Origin: Verrucomicrobia bacterium ADurb.Bin006
GTDB lineage: Bacteria; Verrucomicrobiota; Verrucomicrobiia; Limisphaerales; J093
Direction: 5' to 3'
Length of the DNA: 64,000 bases
Assembly (NCBI GenBank): GCA_002071485.1
Contig: MWFF01000065.1
Span: 1 to 64,000, forward strand
The notes under the pieces were generated by a model. The model was not told the origin of the DNA, made no database searches, and saw nothing but the letters and a program-made list of their open reading frames with translations. Numbering within the stretch: the first letter of the stretch is position 1; every line of letters starts with the position of its first letter. Of this stretch, positions 9,137 to 18,885 are shown in pieces. The translations under genes were made by a program, and so were the position numbers.

Positions 9137-11125
9137 TTAGTGTCCGCCCGAAGCCCCCACACCGTGCAGGGCCTCCGCACGGCTGAGCCTGGGCCACGCA
9201 TAGCCGTAAATGCCAATGAGCAGAAAGCAAATCATCGGCACCACAAAGGCGCGCGACATGTCATAGTGATCGGCCACAGCCCCCATCCACTTGGGCAGGA
9301 CCGCGCCGCCCATAATGCCCATGACGATAAAGGCCGACGCGCGCTTTGCCCGGGCGCCCAATCCATAGATGCCCAGGGCGAAGATGGTGGGGAACATGAT
9401 GGACATGAAGAAGTAGCTGAGAAAGACCGAGATCACGGAGATCCAGCCCAGCTTGAAGAAGACCAGCAGGCAGGCCCCCACGTTCAGCACGCCATAAAGC
9501 CCCACCACGCGGTGCGCGGAGTATTTGCGCAGCAACGCCGCCCCTGTAATCCGTCCGATCAGGAAACAAATGAACCCAAACGACGCCAGATTGGCCGCGC
9601 CCTGGTTGCTCACCCCGAGGATGCCGTCCCGATAACCCAGCACCTCCGGATACGCGTCGGCCAGGAGCATTCGGTTGCACCGCGCGGAACTGGAAGCGGG
9701 CGCATCGGGCGCGAGCAGTTGTTTCGTCTTCTCGGACAGGGCAATGCCGGCGAAGCGTTCCGGGGTGTAGAGCTTCTGTTTCAGAACGAGGCTGTTGAGA
9801 TCCTGCGTGAGGGCCACGCGAAACGCCGTCGCTGTGGCCGTGCCTTCCTGGAACTGGCTCAGGGTGCGGGCCGTCGCTGGCGAGAGGTTCGTGGCCATCA
9901 AGGCGGAGATCGGATCGGCCTTCTGGCTGATCTTGTTCGCCAGAGCGCGAAGGTCTTTGAAATCCGATCGGGTGAACGCGGTGCGCACCTCGATCCACTT
10001 GCTGGCGCCAGACTTCAGCCAGGCGGAGGGCAAAGGCGGCGGCTCGGACACCATGTAGTTGATGAGGAAGCTGAAGATGCCGGCCTGGGCGGCGACGTAG
10101 AGGAACTGGGCAAGCGTGGCGCCCGAGAAGTGCTCGTGCGCCCAGATGCTGTGGTGCGAGAGGCGCTTGACGGTCCGCGTGAGGGCGATCGCGGCGATGA
10201 TCACGGCGATCCCGCCTACCCACAGCAGAACGATGCCCAGGGCGTTTTCGGGATGGATGGTCACGCTGGACGGGTGCGGAAAGATCGAGGCCAATCCGAC
10301 AAGGTGGGGGCCAATGCCAATCGAGTTGAGGATCAGCCAGAGAATCATGCCGAAGATGCCGATCAACACGCACACATTGGCCAGCAGCAAGCCATAGGCG
10401 CGCCCGAAATGGACGGTGCGCTCTGGTTGGGCGGGAGCGGCACTCGAGTTGTCGGAGTCGTCCATCCGGTAATCGTCCTCGGCCTTGATGTCGGGAACGG
10501 GAGCGAAGAAAAAGACCACGGCGAGCACCAGGACCACCACCGCCACGCCGGCGTAGGGAATCCAGAGCGTCTCAGCCCCGGTGCTTCGGCCGGACGCATC
10601 CTTCGCGTAAAAGAACATCCCGCCGGCAATCGGGCCGAGAATCCAGCCGATGCCATTGCAGGATTGGGCGAGGTTGATGCGCGTGGCGGCGTATCGGGGC
10701 GGTCCCAGCACGGTGGTGTAGGGATTGGCGACCGTCTCGAGGAACGTCAGGCCCGACGCGATCACGCACACCCCGGTCAGGAACGCCCAGAATTGGGCGA
10801 TGTGCGTCGCCGGGATGAACCAGAATCCGCCTGCCGCGACCAGGAGCAGACCCGCGATGATGCCGCCTTTGTATCCCAGCTTGATCGCCAGCCATCCGGC
10901 GGGCAGCGACATCAGGAAGTACCCCAGGTAGTGGGCGAACTGGACCCAAGCCGACTGCGAGAGGCTCAGATGGAGTTCCTCCTGGAAATGCTTGTCCATC
11001 ACGTCGATCATCCCGTTGCAGAATCCCCAGAGAAGAAACAGGGAACTGACCAGAACGAATGTGAACAGAACATTCTTCCCGTCGCGTGTGACGAACATGC
11101 TCTTTTTGTCAGTGTCAGTGCTCAT
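9137..11125 (-). CDS. FucP-like MFS sugar permease with two large insertions
   Basis: This 662-aa inner-membrane major facilitator resembles L-fucose:H+ symporter FucP (about 440 aa). It keeps the TM1 motif [13 protein letters not shown] (residues 32-43), the FLETVANPY motif of TM4 (128-136), and the [17 protein letters not shown] segment of TM7. Two insertions explain the size. Residues 241-315 add two extra hydrophobic segments between TM6 and TM7. Residues 361-505 form a soluble, Ala/Lys/Thr-rich domain between TM7 and TM8 with a Cys at 483. Likely imports a deoxy- or hexose sugar released by the secreted enzymes around it. The substrate cannot be read from sequence. Confidence 0.9.
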   Translation of the reverse strand: MSTDTDKKSMFVTRDGKNVLFTFVLVSSLFLLWGFCNGMIDVMDKHFQEELHLSLSQSAWVQFAHYLGYFLMSLPAGWLAIKLGYKGGIIAGLLLVAAGGFWFIPATHIAQFWAFLTGVCVIASGLTFLETVANPYTTVLGPPRYAATRINLAQSCNGIGWILGPIAGGMFFYAKDASGRSTGAETLWIPYAGVAVVVLVLAVVFFFAPVPDIKAEDDYRMDDSDNSSAAPAQPERTVHFGRAYGLLLANVCVLIGIFGMILWLILNSIGIGPHLVGLASIFPHPSSVTIHPENALGIVLLWVGGIAVIIAAIALTRTVKRLSHHSIWAHEHFSGATLAQFLYVAAQAGIFSFLINYMVSEPPPLPSAWLKSGASKWIEVRTAFTRSDFKDLRALANKISQKADPISALMATNLSPATARTLSQFQEGTATATAFRVALTQDLNSLVLKQKLYTPERFAGIALSEKTKQLLAPDAPASSSARCNRMLLADAYPEVLGYRDGILGVSNQGAANLASFGFICFLIGRITGAALLRKYSAHRVVGLYGVLNVGACLLVFFKLGWISVISVFLSYFFMSIMFPTIFALGIYGLGARAKRASAFIVMGIMGGAVLPKWMGAVADHYDMSRAFVVPMICFLLIGIYGYAWPRLSRAEALHGVGASGGH

Positions 11126-11329
11126 AGATTAGGCGCAGTGGTCTGGGGCCGCGCAGACGTCGAGGTTGCCACGGACCGCCACGGCGCGTCCCGAACCGGC
11201 TCAGATTCTCATCTTCCTGCATAGTGGCCGGACCGTCCGTTCGCTTGCGGCTGTCCGAGTGCAATCGTGGAAACGCTCGAAGTTGACGGAGTCAGACTCG
11301 ATCTCGGTACGTTTTCTCCTCGGCAATAA

Positions 11330-12553
11330 CTACCGGGCCTTGAGTCCGTTCTTGATGTCGGCGATGGAGACGCCCAATGCTGCCCGGGCCACCGTATCGA
11401 GCGCCGATTCGTCGCCGCTCAGATGGATGGTGCGGTGGACGTGCGTGAGGCTCTTGCCCGGACGCAGCGCGGCGGCTGGCGACGAGGACTCGAGCTCGTA
11501 GAACGGGCCCATGGGTTTGGCGCCCGGCGCGGGCGGGCCGTCGTTGTAGCTGTTGGCCGCATCGCCGCCGTAGGGATTGTCCTGCAGTTTCCAGAGCGAG
11601 TTGACATAGTCGGTGACTCCCTCGGGCTGGCTGAATTGCACCACGGTGAGAACCCGGTTGTCCGCGTCATAGCTCCCCAGCACAGCCTTGCTCCGCATCG
11701 GGCTGATCCCGATCTTGCTCCGGTAATTGCCGTCGCCGCTCAGGTAGATGACATCCTCCCTCACCACCAGCCGCTCCGGCGGAATGGCGCCGAAGTAATC
11801 GGAGGTCACCTTGACCCCGAGTTTGGATTCCGGCCCGGGCACGATGGGAACCACGATGGTGGTCGAGGGCGAGGGGGTGAACATGCCAAGAATCCAAATC
11901 GAGAGCAGGCCGCTCTCCTTTGTCCAGGCGTTCGCGCCGTCGTTCTTCAGCGTGTTCTTGGATTCGAACGCCACCAGACTCACGCCATCGACCGCCTTGG
12001 TTCCTAGATTCTTCCACGCGGCCGTCGGGCGGAGCAAACGGACCTGGCGATCCACCGCGACGTCAAATCGGGTGCCCGAGTAGTTCGTGAGCGCGAACTT
12101 GGCGGCGAATCGCGCCCGATCCCGCGATGCTCGGACCACCTCAAAGGGCAGGGTGTCGATGGCCGCCGGCGTGAACCAGTCCGCCAGCTCGAACTTCGCT
12201 CCTTTGGCAAAGAAGATCGAGAACTGCCCCCCCTCCGGCCCCAGCCAGAAACGGTCTTCTCCGCCGAACGCATTCATGTGCGGCAGGTACTTGCCCGACG
12301 CAATCAACTCTCGATTGATCCAGCCGAAGCTCAGGCCGGCGTCGCTTCCTGCTGTGCTCGTCATCACGCGGCCCTGGTAAGCCGCGGACACTGCGGCCTT
12401 GGCCGCTCCTTTCTTGTCGCTGAGTTCGAAGACATCAACGTGTTTCTTCAGGAAGGCGACGTCGTCGCCGAACGAGGCGGCGGCGGCGCGGGGAGAGGAG
12501 GCGAATGTTAAGGTCATGAAACAGAGAATGGCTGCCGGGAAGTTGCGTTTCAT
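11330..12553 (-). CDS. Secreted DUF6786 family protein
   Basis: This 407-aa protein has a signal peptide (residues 1-26, MKRNFPAAILCFMTLTFASS then an Ala-rich cleavage region). The following FGDDVAFLKKHVDVFELSD, AYQGRVMTSTA and LSFGWINRELI segments are hallmarks of DUF6786, a family of exported proteins in Bacteroidota and Verrucomicrobiota whose fold resembles galactose-mutarotase-like sandwiches. An Asn/Gly-rich segment (YGGDAANSYNDG) near residue 330 is conserved in form. No enzyme function is established. It is upstream of the permease gene on the same strand with about 200 bp between them, so it may have its own transcript. Confidence 0.85.
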   Translation of the reverse strand: MKRNFPAAILCFMTLTFASSPRAAAASFGDDVAFLKKHVDVFELSDKKGAAKAAVSAAYQGRVMTSTAGSDAGLSFGWINRELIASGKYLPHMNAFGGEDRFWLGPEGGQFSIFFAKGAKFELADWFTPAAIDTLPFEVVRASRDRARFAAKFALTNYSGTRFDVAVDRQVRLLRPTAAWKNLGTKAVDGVSLVAFESKNTLKNDGANAWTKESGLLSIWILGMFTPSPSTTIVVPIVPGPESKLGVKVTSDYFGAIPPERLVVREDVIYLSGDGNYRSKIGISPMRSKAVLGSYDADNRVLTVVQFSQPEGVTDYVNSLWKLQDNPYGGDAANSYNDGPPAPGAKPMGPFYELESSSPAAALRPGKSLTHVHRTIHLSGDESALDTVARAALGVSIADIKNGLKAR

Positions 12554-12600
12554 GGCCTGAAAGCTACGGGTGAGGCGCGTGAAAGGTCAAGTCCGCAGCG

Positions 12601-12712
12601 GGGTCAGCCCTTAAGATTTAAATTAATCGTCGGCCGATCTTCTTTCAGTGTGACCTTGCGGGACACGACCATCAATTACTCGTCACCAAACTTAAACCTT
12701 AAGGGCTGACCC
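12601..12712. repeat. Imperfect inverted repeat (REP/BIME-like), 22-bp arms
   Basis: The left arm at 12601-12622 (GGGTCAGCCCTTAAGATTTA and two more bases) and the reverse complement of 12691-12712 agree at 20 of 22 positions and enclose 68 bp of AT-richer DNA. Each arm holds the palindromic core CCTTAAGG or CCTTAAGA. The right arm supplies the last codons and stop of the YceI-like gene. The arms resemble the REP-like element at 87-110. This fits a non-autonomous element served by a RAYT transposase. Confidence 0.65.
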
Positions 12713-13610
12713 TGCAGCCTGTAAGCCATTCGAACCGGATCGTGACCTCGTCACCGGTCTTGATGAAGTCCATGCCCGGAAGTTTCGGTGAGGGGGGCGG
12801 GATCTTGAAGTCGGTCATCTTGAGCGACTTGACGCCGCTGAACCTGAGGCGATTGGTCTCGAGACGGCACATCTGCACCTCGATGTCGATGGCGTTGGTG
12901 ACCCCCGCCACGGTCACTTCGCCGACGGTGTCGAATCTCACGACTGCCTCCTGCCCGGACGGCGCTTCTTTGGCCTTCATCGAGCGAAGTCGATAGAGGA
13001 TGTCCGGATTCTCCTTCATCCGCATCGCCTCCTGCATGATCTCGTCCATCTTGGACGCCCCGATGAGCGTCTGGCTCCGGAGGGATCGAACGGGGATTTT
13101 GACCTGAACCCGCGCGACGGCTTGGTTGGTCCAGGCGGAGGGAACCGGATGCTCCGTGAGAAGCGCGGGCTCGGCCTCGAAGAAGCCGCCGATAATGCCG
13201 CCTTTCACCGTCCAGTCGTGGATGCTCGAGGTGCCTTCGATGATCACCTGGCTGCCCGGCAGGGCCGCCCAGCGAACCCAGTCGACAGCCTCAGATCGGG
13301 TGTCGCCCGGACTGGGAACGGGACCGCCGGGCTGGTCGGATTGGTTCGTCGCGACGGTCTGCAAGCGGGTCAACGCATCGCGGAGTTGGAGGACCTGGCG
13401 ACGAAGATTTGCCACCTCTGAATCCTCGGTGACGGCGTTGAGGGCGCGCGTCTGCTCGGCCAGGCGCAATTCGTCCATCGTCCGGCGGAGTTGCTCGGTC
13501 TGGCGGTACTGCAAGATGAATGCCACCAAGAACACCACGAGGCAAAGCGGGCCGAACCAGCGAAAGCGCTTCTTCGGCGACACGGTCACGAGGGGTGTGG
13601 GAGGTTTCAT
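12699..13610 (-). CDS. Membrane-anchored YceI-like domain protein
   Basis: This 303-aa protein has a cytoplasmic N-terminus of about 18 residues, one TM helix (about residues 19-36, WFGPLCLVVFLVAFIL), a coiled coil (about 38-95, Leu/Gln/Arg-rich heptads), a Pro/Gly linker, and then a YceI-like lipocalin-fold domain. That domain has the VIIEGTSSIHDWTV start and the KMDEIMQEAMRMKENPDI segment typical of the family. YceI proteins bind polyisoprenoid or lipid ligands; the ligand here is unknown. The domain would face the periplasm. The final residues GCRVSP and the stop are encoded by the right arm of the repeat at 12691-12712, so the native C-terminus may have been replaced. Confidence 0.82.
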   Translation of the reverse strand: MKPPTPLVTVSPKKRFRWFGPLCLVVFLVAFILQYRQTEQLRRTMDELRLAEQTRALNAVTEDSEVANLRRQVLQLRDALTRLQTVATNQSDQPGGPVPSPGDTRSEAVDWVRWAALPGSQVIIEGTSSIHDWTVKGGIIGGFFEAEPALLTEHPVPSAWTNQAVARVQVKIPVRSLRSQTLIGASKMDEIMQEAMRMKENPDILYRLRSMKAKEAPSGQEAVVRFDTVGEVTVAGVTNAIDIEVQMCRLETNRLRFSGVKSLKMTDFKIPPPSPKLPGMDFIKTGDEVTIRFEWLTGCRVSP

Positions 13611-14145
13611 AGATCACGCTGTGTTGGCAGAGGAGCGATGGCCTGAACGCCCAGGGTCCGAATCGGGAGGGCGGCACGACGGCGCGTGAGGTCCAGACGG
13701 GTCTTCGACAACCTCCGAGGCGGCCTTCGGACTCGAGTGTCTGAACCGGAGCGGGCATGGACGCAACTCAAACCCTGCCATCGGCATGCGTCAATGCCGA
13801 ACCCCGAGTTTTCGGGAGAGTTTCGAGAGTTGCTTTGGCGAGGAGTTCAAGCGCAGAGTTCTCGCATTGCCCGATGATGGCCCTGGTTCTTGTCGCGCAG
13901 GACGTCGATTCAATCCACTTCGCGTGTCTTGGCGAGGCGCGAGTCAGTGTTTTGAATCCGGCGATTGATGTGCGGACCGCACGAGGAGTCGGCGGCTGTG
14001 CCTGGGTGCATCATCGAACACAGAGGACATGGCATGACTGAATCAACCGAAACGGCGCGGGCTGGGTGGTCCGGCGCAAAGGTCTCCAAATCCGAGACAC
14101 CCCAGGCGGGTCTCGACACTCAACGGCTGAATGCGCACGGGGACC
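13611..14145. other. Long intergenic region without a recognisable gene
   Basis: About 535 bp between the YceI-like gene (minus) and the glycosidase gene (plus). The short reading frames here have no family-like features. The region must contain the divergent promoters of both neighbours, but no clear -35/-10 pair or operator could be recognised. Confidence 0.5.
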
Positions 14146-14245
14146 ATGAATCGGTCTTGGAGGGGCGAGAATTGGAGGGGCGGGCTCGGCGAGTCTTTGT
14201 CTTGAGACAATCGCCGTCACCCTGCAGGGCTTTGTGGAACTCGGC
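14146..14245 (+). repeat. Dispersed ~100-bp repeat, copy 1
   Basis: This stretch matches 18793-18885. Both begin with an ATG-Asn-Arg frame and share a GAGACAATC(G/A)CCGTCA block followed, at the same 21-bp distance, by a 21-bp CAGGGC-to-ACTCGGC block with two differences. Copy 1 lies 38 bp upstream of the glycosidase start, copy 2 at the end of the same two-gene unit. It may be a mobile-element relic or a regulatory leader. Confidence 0.5.
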
Positions 14246-14282
14246 CCTGCGCATGGGTGGGACATTGATTGGGAAAGCCGGC

Positions 14283-16283
14283 ATGTTCCGACTTGCGAGC
14301 CGGCTCGTTCTGGGCTGTCTGCTCGCATCGGCGCGCGCCGGGGAGGGCGTGCATTTCGAGGGCCGGTATTTTGCCGGGCATGGGGATCGCGATTATGTGC
14401 ACCTTCTCGACATCGCGCGGGACATGTTCGATGCCAGTGCGCGCCAGCCGAACCTGGCGCTGCTCTACGTGACGAACTGGAACGGACTGGTCGAGGGGCC
14501 GACGTGGGATGCGTGGTGGATACAGAACAGCTACGGCACCACCTACGCCGCGCTGCCGTTCCTGCAGGAACCGTTCGTTACGTTCCTTCAGAATTCGCAG
14601 GATCTATGGTTCGATCAGATGGGTGACGGCAAACGCGTCGGAGCGGCGCCGCCATTCGACTGGGTGGCGCCCGACGGCGCTTTGTGCGATGCGGCGCGTC
14701 CGGGATGGATCGTGTACAAGCAAGGCGACGGGCGGACGGCCATTCACGATTGGGGGATGGAGTTCACGGCGGCGGGGATGGTATTGCAAGGCGAGCTGCT
14801 GCTGATCGGGCGCGACATCGAGGCGATTGCGAAGTATCTGCCCAAGCTCGAACGCTGCGCGCGTTTCATCGAGTCGCGCCGGGATCCAACCAACGATCTG
14901 TTCCTTGCCGGGCCAGCCGGCAATCTTCTGGCGCCAAGCTATGCGGGCTGGAAGAAGCCGGACGGCACCTTCGGTCAGGCCTACCTCACGGGTCTTTCCG
15001 TCACGTATATCGCGGCGTTGGATCGATTGATCGAGTTGGAGATGCTGGCCAAGCGCATGGACGAGGCGACTTCCTGGGCCGAGAGGCGGGACCGGGCCAA
15101 GCGGGGTCTGCAGCGGCTCGCCATGCCCGAGGGATATTTCATCCGGTCGCAGGATCCCGACGGAACGAGGCACGGGGTGTACGGCGCGGAACGACACGGG
15201 TACTTCGAGGCCTCGCCCAACCACGACGCGATCGCGTTTCGAGTTGTGGACGACGCGCAGGCGGAACGAATCTACCAGACCATCGCATCGATTCCGGGGT
15301 TGCGTCCGCACCAATTCGTGCTGCCCAACTACCCGTCTTACGACGACATGTACGAGCGTCCTGAGGGACTTTGGGCCTACGGCACGTGGGTGAACGGCGG
15401 GCATTGGTCGACCTGCGAGGCGCGCATGATACTGGCCTACTACCGTCTTGGAAAACACGAGGACGCCCGCCGCTCGATGAGCCAGTTGATGCATTTCGCG
15501 GACGGTTTCCGGATGGACAATCCGCTCACCAAGTGCGGCAGCGACGTCTACCAGCCGGCGCTTCCGATCAATCTCACCTACGATGCCTTCGGCCCGCCCG
15601 CGGCCTTTGTGCGGGGCCTCTTCGAGTATCGTTACAGCGCCGAGGGCCTCACGCTGGTTCCGCACATCCCGGACGGCCTCTCCCGCATCGATCAGTTGTT
15701 CCCGATCCGCTTCGGGCGCAGACAGGTCTTTGTCTCAGCCGCCGGCCGGGGCCGAATCACGGACGTTCTGGTCGACGGGCGGCGATGGGAGCGTCACGAT
15801 GCGGCGACGGTGTTCTTGCCTTACGAGTCGATGCCTGAAGTGGCGAAGGTCCGGATTGCGTTGGGCGGGGCGAAGATCGAATCGCCGTCCGCCGAGTCGC
15901 CCTTCCCGCCGCCACTGGTCGCTCTGCCGTCCGGACACGAGTGCGTCGTGTGCCAGGAGATCGGGCGCTCCGGCGCGCGATTGGCTCAGTTTCACCGAAA
16001 GGCATCCGAGGCCGGCCTGGGCGACCGGTACGAGGCGGCGCACGCGCGTTTGGCGCTGGCCTGCGCCTGGGCGGCGCACGAGCGCGTCGAGTTGGTCAAG
16101 AAAGGCCAGGTGCCGCGGTTGCCGGAGGTGTCCGAGGCAGCGGCCCGGAAGGCCTACGCCGCGAGCGCGCGCCAGTTGTACGACGGGTTGGTCCGTGTGC
16201 TCGAAGCGTCCGCGGACGGGAAGAGTGGAATCGAGCAACGGCTTGCGGCCTTGTGGCGCGAGACGGCGACGGGCGCCAGATGA
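14283..16283 (+). CDS. Secreted six-hairpin glycosidase-like protein with C-terminal helical tail
   Basis: This 666-aa protein starts at the ATG at 14283, which opens a short signal peptide ending near SARAGEG. Residues 20-450 are of the (alpha/alpha)6 six-hairpin glycosidase type, with aromatic and acidic clusters such as NYPSYDDMYERPEGLW and WVNGGHWSTCEARM, followed by a small beta domain (SAEGLTLVPHIPDGLSRID) usual in GH63/GH78/GH94-like enzymes. I cannot fix the GH family or the catalytic acid. The last 150 residues, with a CVVCQEIG motif and long Ala/Arg-rich helices, are not part of the usual catalytic fold. The stop overlaps the ATG of the next gene (ATGA at 16280-16283), implying coupled translation. 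Confidence 0.82.
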   Translation: MFRLASRLVLGCLLASARAGEGVHFEGRYFAGHGDRDYVHLLDIARDMFDASARQPNLALLYVTNWNGLVEGPTWDAWWIQNSYGTTYAALPFLQEPFVTFLQNSQDLWFDQMGDGKRVGAAPPFDWVAPDGALCDAARPGWIVYKQGDGRTAIHDWGMEFTAAGMVLQGELLLIGRDIEAIAKYLPKLERCARFIESRRDPTNDLFLAGPAGNLLAPSYAGWKKPDGTFGQAYLTGLSVTYIAALDRLIELEMLAKRMDEATSWAERRDRAKRGLQRLAMPEGYFIRSQDPDGTRHGVYGAERHGYFEASPNHDAIAFRVVDDAQAERIYQTIASIPGLRPHQFVLPNYPSYDDMYERPEGLWAYGTWVNGGHWSTCEARMILAYYRLGKHEDARRSMSQLMHFADGFRMDNPLTKCGSDVYQPALPINLTYDAFGPPAAFVRGLFEYRYSAEGLTLVPHIPDGLSRIDQLFPIRFGRRQVFVSAAGRGRITDVLVDGRRWERHDAATVFLPYESMPEVAKVRIALGGAKIESPSAESPFPPPLVALPSGHECVVCQEIGRSGARLAQFHRKASEAGLGDRYEAAHARLALACAWAAHERVELVKKGQVPRLPEVSEAAARKAYAASARQLYDGLVRVLEASADGKSGIEQRLAALWRETATGAR

Positions 16284-18796
16284 ACTCGTTGTTCGAGCGG
16301 TCCGAGGATCGGCGGATGCGAAAGACCATGCTGTTCCGGTTTTCTGGCTTGCTGGCGTGCGTCTGTCTGTGCGCGTGGGTCTTGCTGTGTCGGGGGGCTG
16401 AGACCGTGGCCAGCCTTTCCACATCGCCTGCCGGCGAACCGACACCGGACATTCGGCTGCGTCTGCTGATCGAGACCGATGCCGGCGGCGATCCGGACGA
16501 CGAACAATCGCTCGTTCGATTCCTGCTCTGCGCCAACGAGTGGGATGTCGAAGGCATCATTGCCAACCGCCCGGAGGCGCGCGCCGGCGAGAACCGCAAC
16601 GAGGAACGGACCGGCCTGGGCATTGTCCGCCGCTTGCTCGAAGCCTATCGCCAGTGTCATACGAATCTCGCACGGCACGACCCGCGCTATCCGGCCCCAG
16701 AAACCCTTTGGGCGAGGACCGTGCCGGGCTATGACGACACGGACGAGGGGGTTCGCTTGATTCTTGCCGCGGTCGATTCCGCTGATCCGCGTCCGCTGTG
16801 GTACTCGGACTGGGGCAGCGACCGCGGGAGCGCCACGAACAACCTGCGGCGCGCTTTGGATCGAGTCCTGCGGGAACGCGGGCCGGACGGGTACGCGGCG
16901 TTTAAGTCGCGTTTGCGGCTCGTGTCGTACGATGCGTTCGGCGAGCATACCGCCGGGCTCGAACCGCCTTTTTCGCTTTGGGTCAACACGTTTGCGCCCG
17001 AGGTCTCGGGCCGCCGCTGGTACCACCGATTCGCCGCCCTGACGGCCACAGCGGGCGGATTCGACCTTGCCCGGGACGTCCTGACCGGCCATGGACCGCT
17101 GGGCGCGCTCTACCCGACAAACAGTGGGCCCCGTCAAAAGGAAGGTGACACGATGACTTTCCTCTACCTTTTTCCGACGGGGATGAACGACCCGGAGCGC
17201 CCGCACTGGGGCAGTTGGGCGGGACGCTATGGTGCGAACAAGGAGCATGCCGGGAAGCCCTATTACTGGGCGAATTGCCAGGATGCATGGCGGGGCGCGA
17301 CCAATCGCGATAACACGCTCGGACGTTGGGCTGAGGCTCTGCAGAACGACTTCCGCGCGCGACTGGACTGGTGCGTTCGATTGCCCGCAGAGGCGAATCA
17401 CCCGCCCCAGGTGCGTGTCGATAGTCCCTTCCACCGGATCGTGCGCAGCGGGGAGAGCATCCGCCTGAGCGCCGCGGCGTCGGGCGATCCGGATGGCGAT
17501 GCACTGACGTTCGACTGGGTGGCTTATCCGGAGACCGGCACGTATCGTGGAGTCGTCCCTTCGCGGGCGGAGGGGCCTTTGCTGGCATTCGAGACGCCTC
17601 GAGTGACCTCGCCGGAAACGGTGCATTGGATCGTCGCCGTCACGGATCGGGGTTCTCCGCCGTTGACGCGTTACCGGCGTGTTGTCTGCACTGTGTTGCC
17701 GCGCGCCGCCGAGCCGGCTGACGACGGGTCCTGGCAGAAGGTCAAGTCCGCATTCGAGCCGCCCGGCACGCATGCGGACGGCCGGGCGACCTTGAAATCA
17801 CTGTTCCGCTTCGACAACGGACGTGAAGTGCAAACCGCCGCCGATTGGGCCGAGCGGCGCGCCGAACTGCTCGAATCCTGGCATGCGATCATGGGGCCGT
17901 GGCCGCCGTTGCTCGAGCACCCGCGGCTGGATGTGCTTGGCACCGAGACACGGGAGAATCTTGAACAACGCCGTGTGCGGCTCGAGATCGCGGCCGGCCA
18001 GACCGGTGAAGGCTGGCTGCTGCTGCCGGCGGGACGCGGACCATTCCCGGCGGTGCTCGTGGTGTACTACGAGCCTGAGACGAGCGTAGGGTTGAATCCC
18101 GAACAACCGCTGCGGGACTTTGGCCTCGAGCTTGCCCGGCGCGGATTTGTGACTCTGAGCCTGGGGACGCCTGGGGGCAATGCATGGAAGCCGGAATTAG
18201 GGGCGGCGCAATGCCAGCCGCTTTCCTATCATGCGTACGTGGCGGCCAATGCCTGGCGCGCGCTCGCGAGTCTTGCCGAGGTCGACCCTGAGCGGATTGG
18301 GGTTGTCGGCCACAGTTACGGGGGCAAATGGGCGTTGTTTGCGGGCGCATTGTGGGATCGGTTCGCCGCGGTGGCAGTGAGCGATCCCGGTATTGTCTGG
18401 GACGAGAGCCGGCCCAATGTGAACTACTGGGAGCCATGGTACCTGGGCCGCGATGCGACCCGCACGCGCCAGCCTGGCGTCCCGACCGAGGCGAATCCGC
18501 GGACAGGCGCTTACGCGCGGTTGGTGGCGCAGGGCCGGGACCTGCACGAGGTGCATGCGTTGATCGCGCCCCGGCCTTTCCTGGTTTCGGGCGGATCCGA
18601 GGACCCGCCCGAGCGCTGGCGCGCGCTCAATCACACCGTTGCCGTCAATCGCCTGCTTGGCGTTACCAACCGGGTTGGGATGACGAACCGCGCGACGCAC
18701 ACGCCCACGCGGGAATCGAACGAGCAGATTTACGCGTTCTTCGAGGTCTTTCTCCGGGCCCAACCTACCGGCGATGCATGCGGACGAGGACGATGA
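16280..18796 (+). CDS. Fusion of DUF1593 nucleoside-hydrolase-like domain, Ig-like domain and alpha/beta-hydrolase esterase
   Basis: About 838 aa. Translation may start at 16280 (ATGA overlap) or at the ATG at 16316, which directly opens the signal peptide MRKTMLFRFSGLLACVCLCA. Residue numbers here count from 16316. Residues 45-325 form a DUF1593 domain (Sde182-type, nucleoside-hydrolase-like), with RLLIETDAGGDPDDEQS, the Asp-rich metal loop, and a GSDRGSATN segment. Residues 345-440 form the Ig/cadherin-like part usual after it. From about 475 to the end there is an alpha/beta hydrolase of the acetyl-xylan-esterase/prolyl-oligopeptidase type, with nucleophile Ser667 in GHSYGG. Probably exported and acting on a decorated polysaccharide with the neighbouring glycosidase. 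The fusion is unusual. Confidence 0.85.
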   Translation: MNSLFERSEDRRMRKTMLFRFSGLLACVCLCAWVLLCRGAETVASLSTSPAGEPTPDIRLRLLIETDAGGDPDDEQSLVRFLLCANEWDVEGIIANRPEARAGENRNEERTGLGIVRRLLEAYRQCHTNLARHDPRYPAPETLWARTVPGYDDTDEGVRLILAAVDSADPRPLWYSDWGSDRGSATNNLRRALDRVLRERGPDGYAAFKSRLRLVSYDAFGEHTAGLEPPFSLWVNTFAPEVSGRRWYHRFAALTATAGGFDLARDVLTGHGPLGALYPTNSGPRQKEGDTMTFLYLFPTGMNDPERPHWGSWAGRYGANKEHAGKPYYWANCQDAWRGATNRDNTLGRWAEALQNDFRARLDWCVRLPAEANHPPQVRVDSPFHRIVRSGESIRLSAAASGDPDGDALTFDWVAYPETGTYRGVVPSRAEGPLLAFETPRVTSPETVHWIVAVTDRGSPPLTRYRRVVCTVLPRAAEPADDGSWQKVKSAFEPPGTHADGRATLKSLFRFDNGREVQTAADWAERRAELLESWHAIMGPWPPLLEHPRLDVLGTETRENLEQRRVRLEIAAGQTGEGWLLLPAGRGPFPAVLVVYYEPETSVGLNPEQPLRDFGLELARRGFVTLSLGTPGGNAWKPELGAAQCQPLSYHAYVAANAWRALASLAEVDPERIGVVGHSYGGKWALFAGALWDRFAAVAVSDPGIVWDESRPNVNYWEPWYLGRDATRTRQPGVPTEANPRTGAYARLVAQGRDLHEVHALIAPRPFLVSGGSEDPPERWRALNHTVAVNRLLGVTNRVGMTNRATHTPTRESNEQIYAFFEVFLRAQPTGDACGRGR

Positions 18797-18885
18797 ACCG
18801 ATTCGGAGGGACGATCTCGCGGCTGCGACAGAGTTCCTGACTCGAGACAATCACCGTCATGAAACAGGGCCTCGTGGAACTCGGC
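18793..18885 (+). repeat. Dispersed ~100-bp repeat, copy 2
   Basis: This is the second copy of the sequence at 14146-14245. It begins at the stop of the DUF1593-esterase gene and encodes a 15-codon open frame (MNRFGGTISRLRQSS, then stop). The shared blocks are 18844-18859 and 18865-18885. No coding function is claimed. Confidence 0.5.

Noticed and set aside
9140-11224. 694-aa plus-strand frame
   Set aside because: It lies fully antisense to the FucP-like permease and is rich in His, Arg and Gln without domains, a typical shadow in GC-rich DNA.
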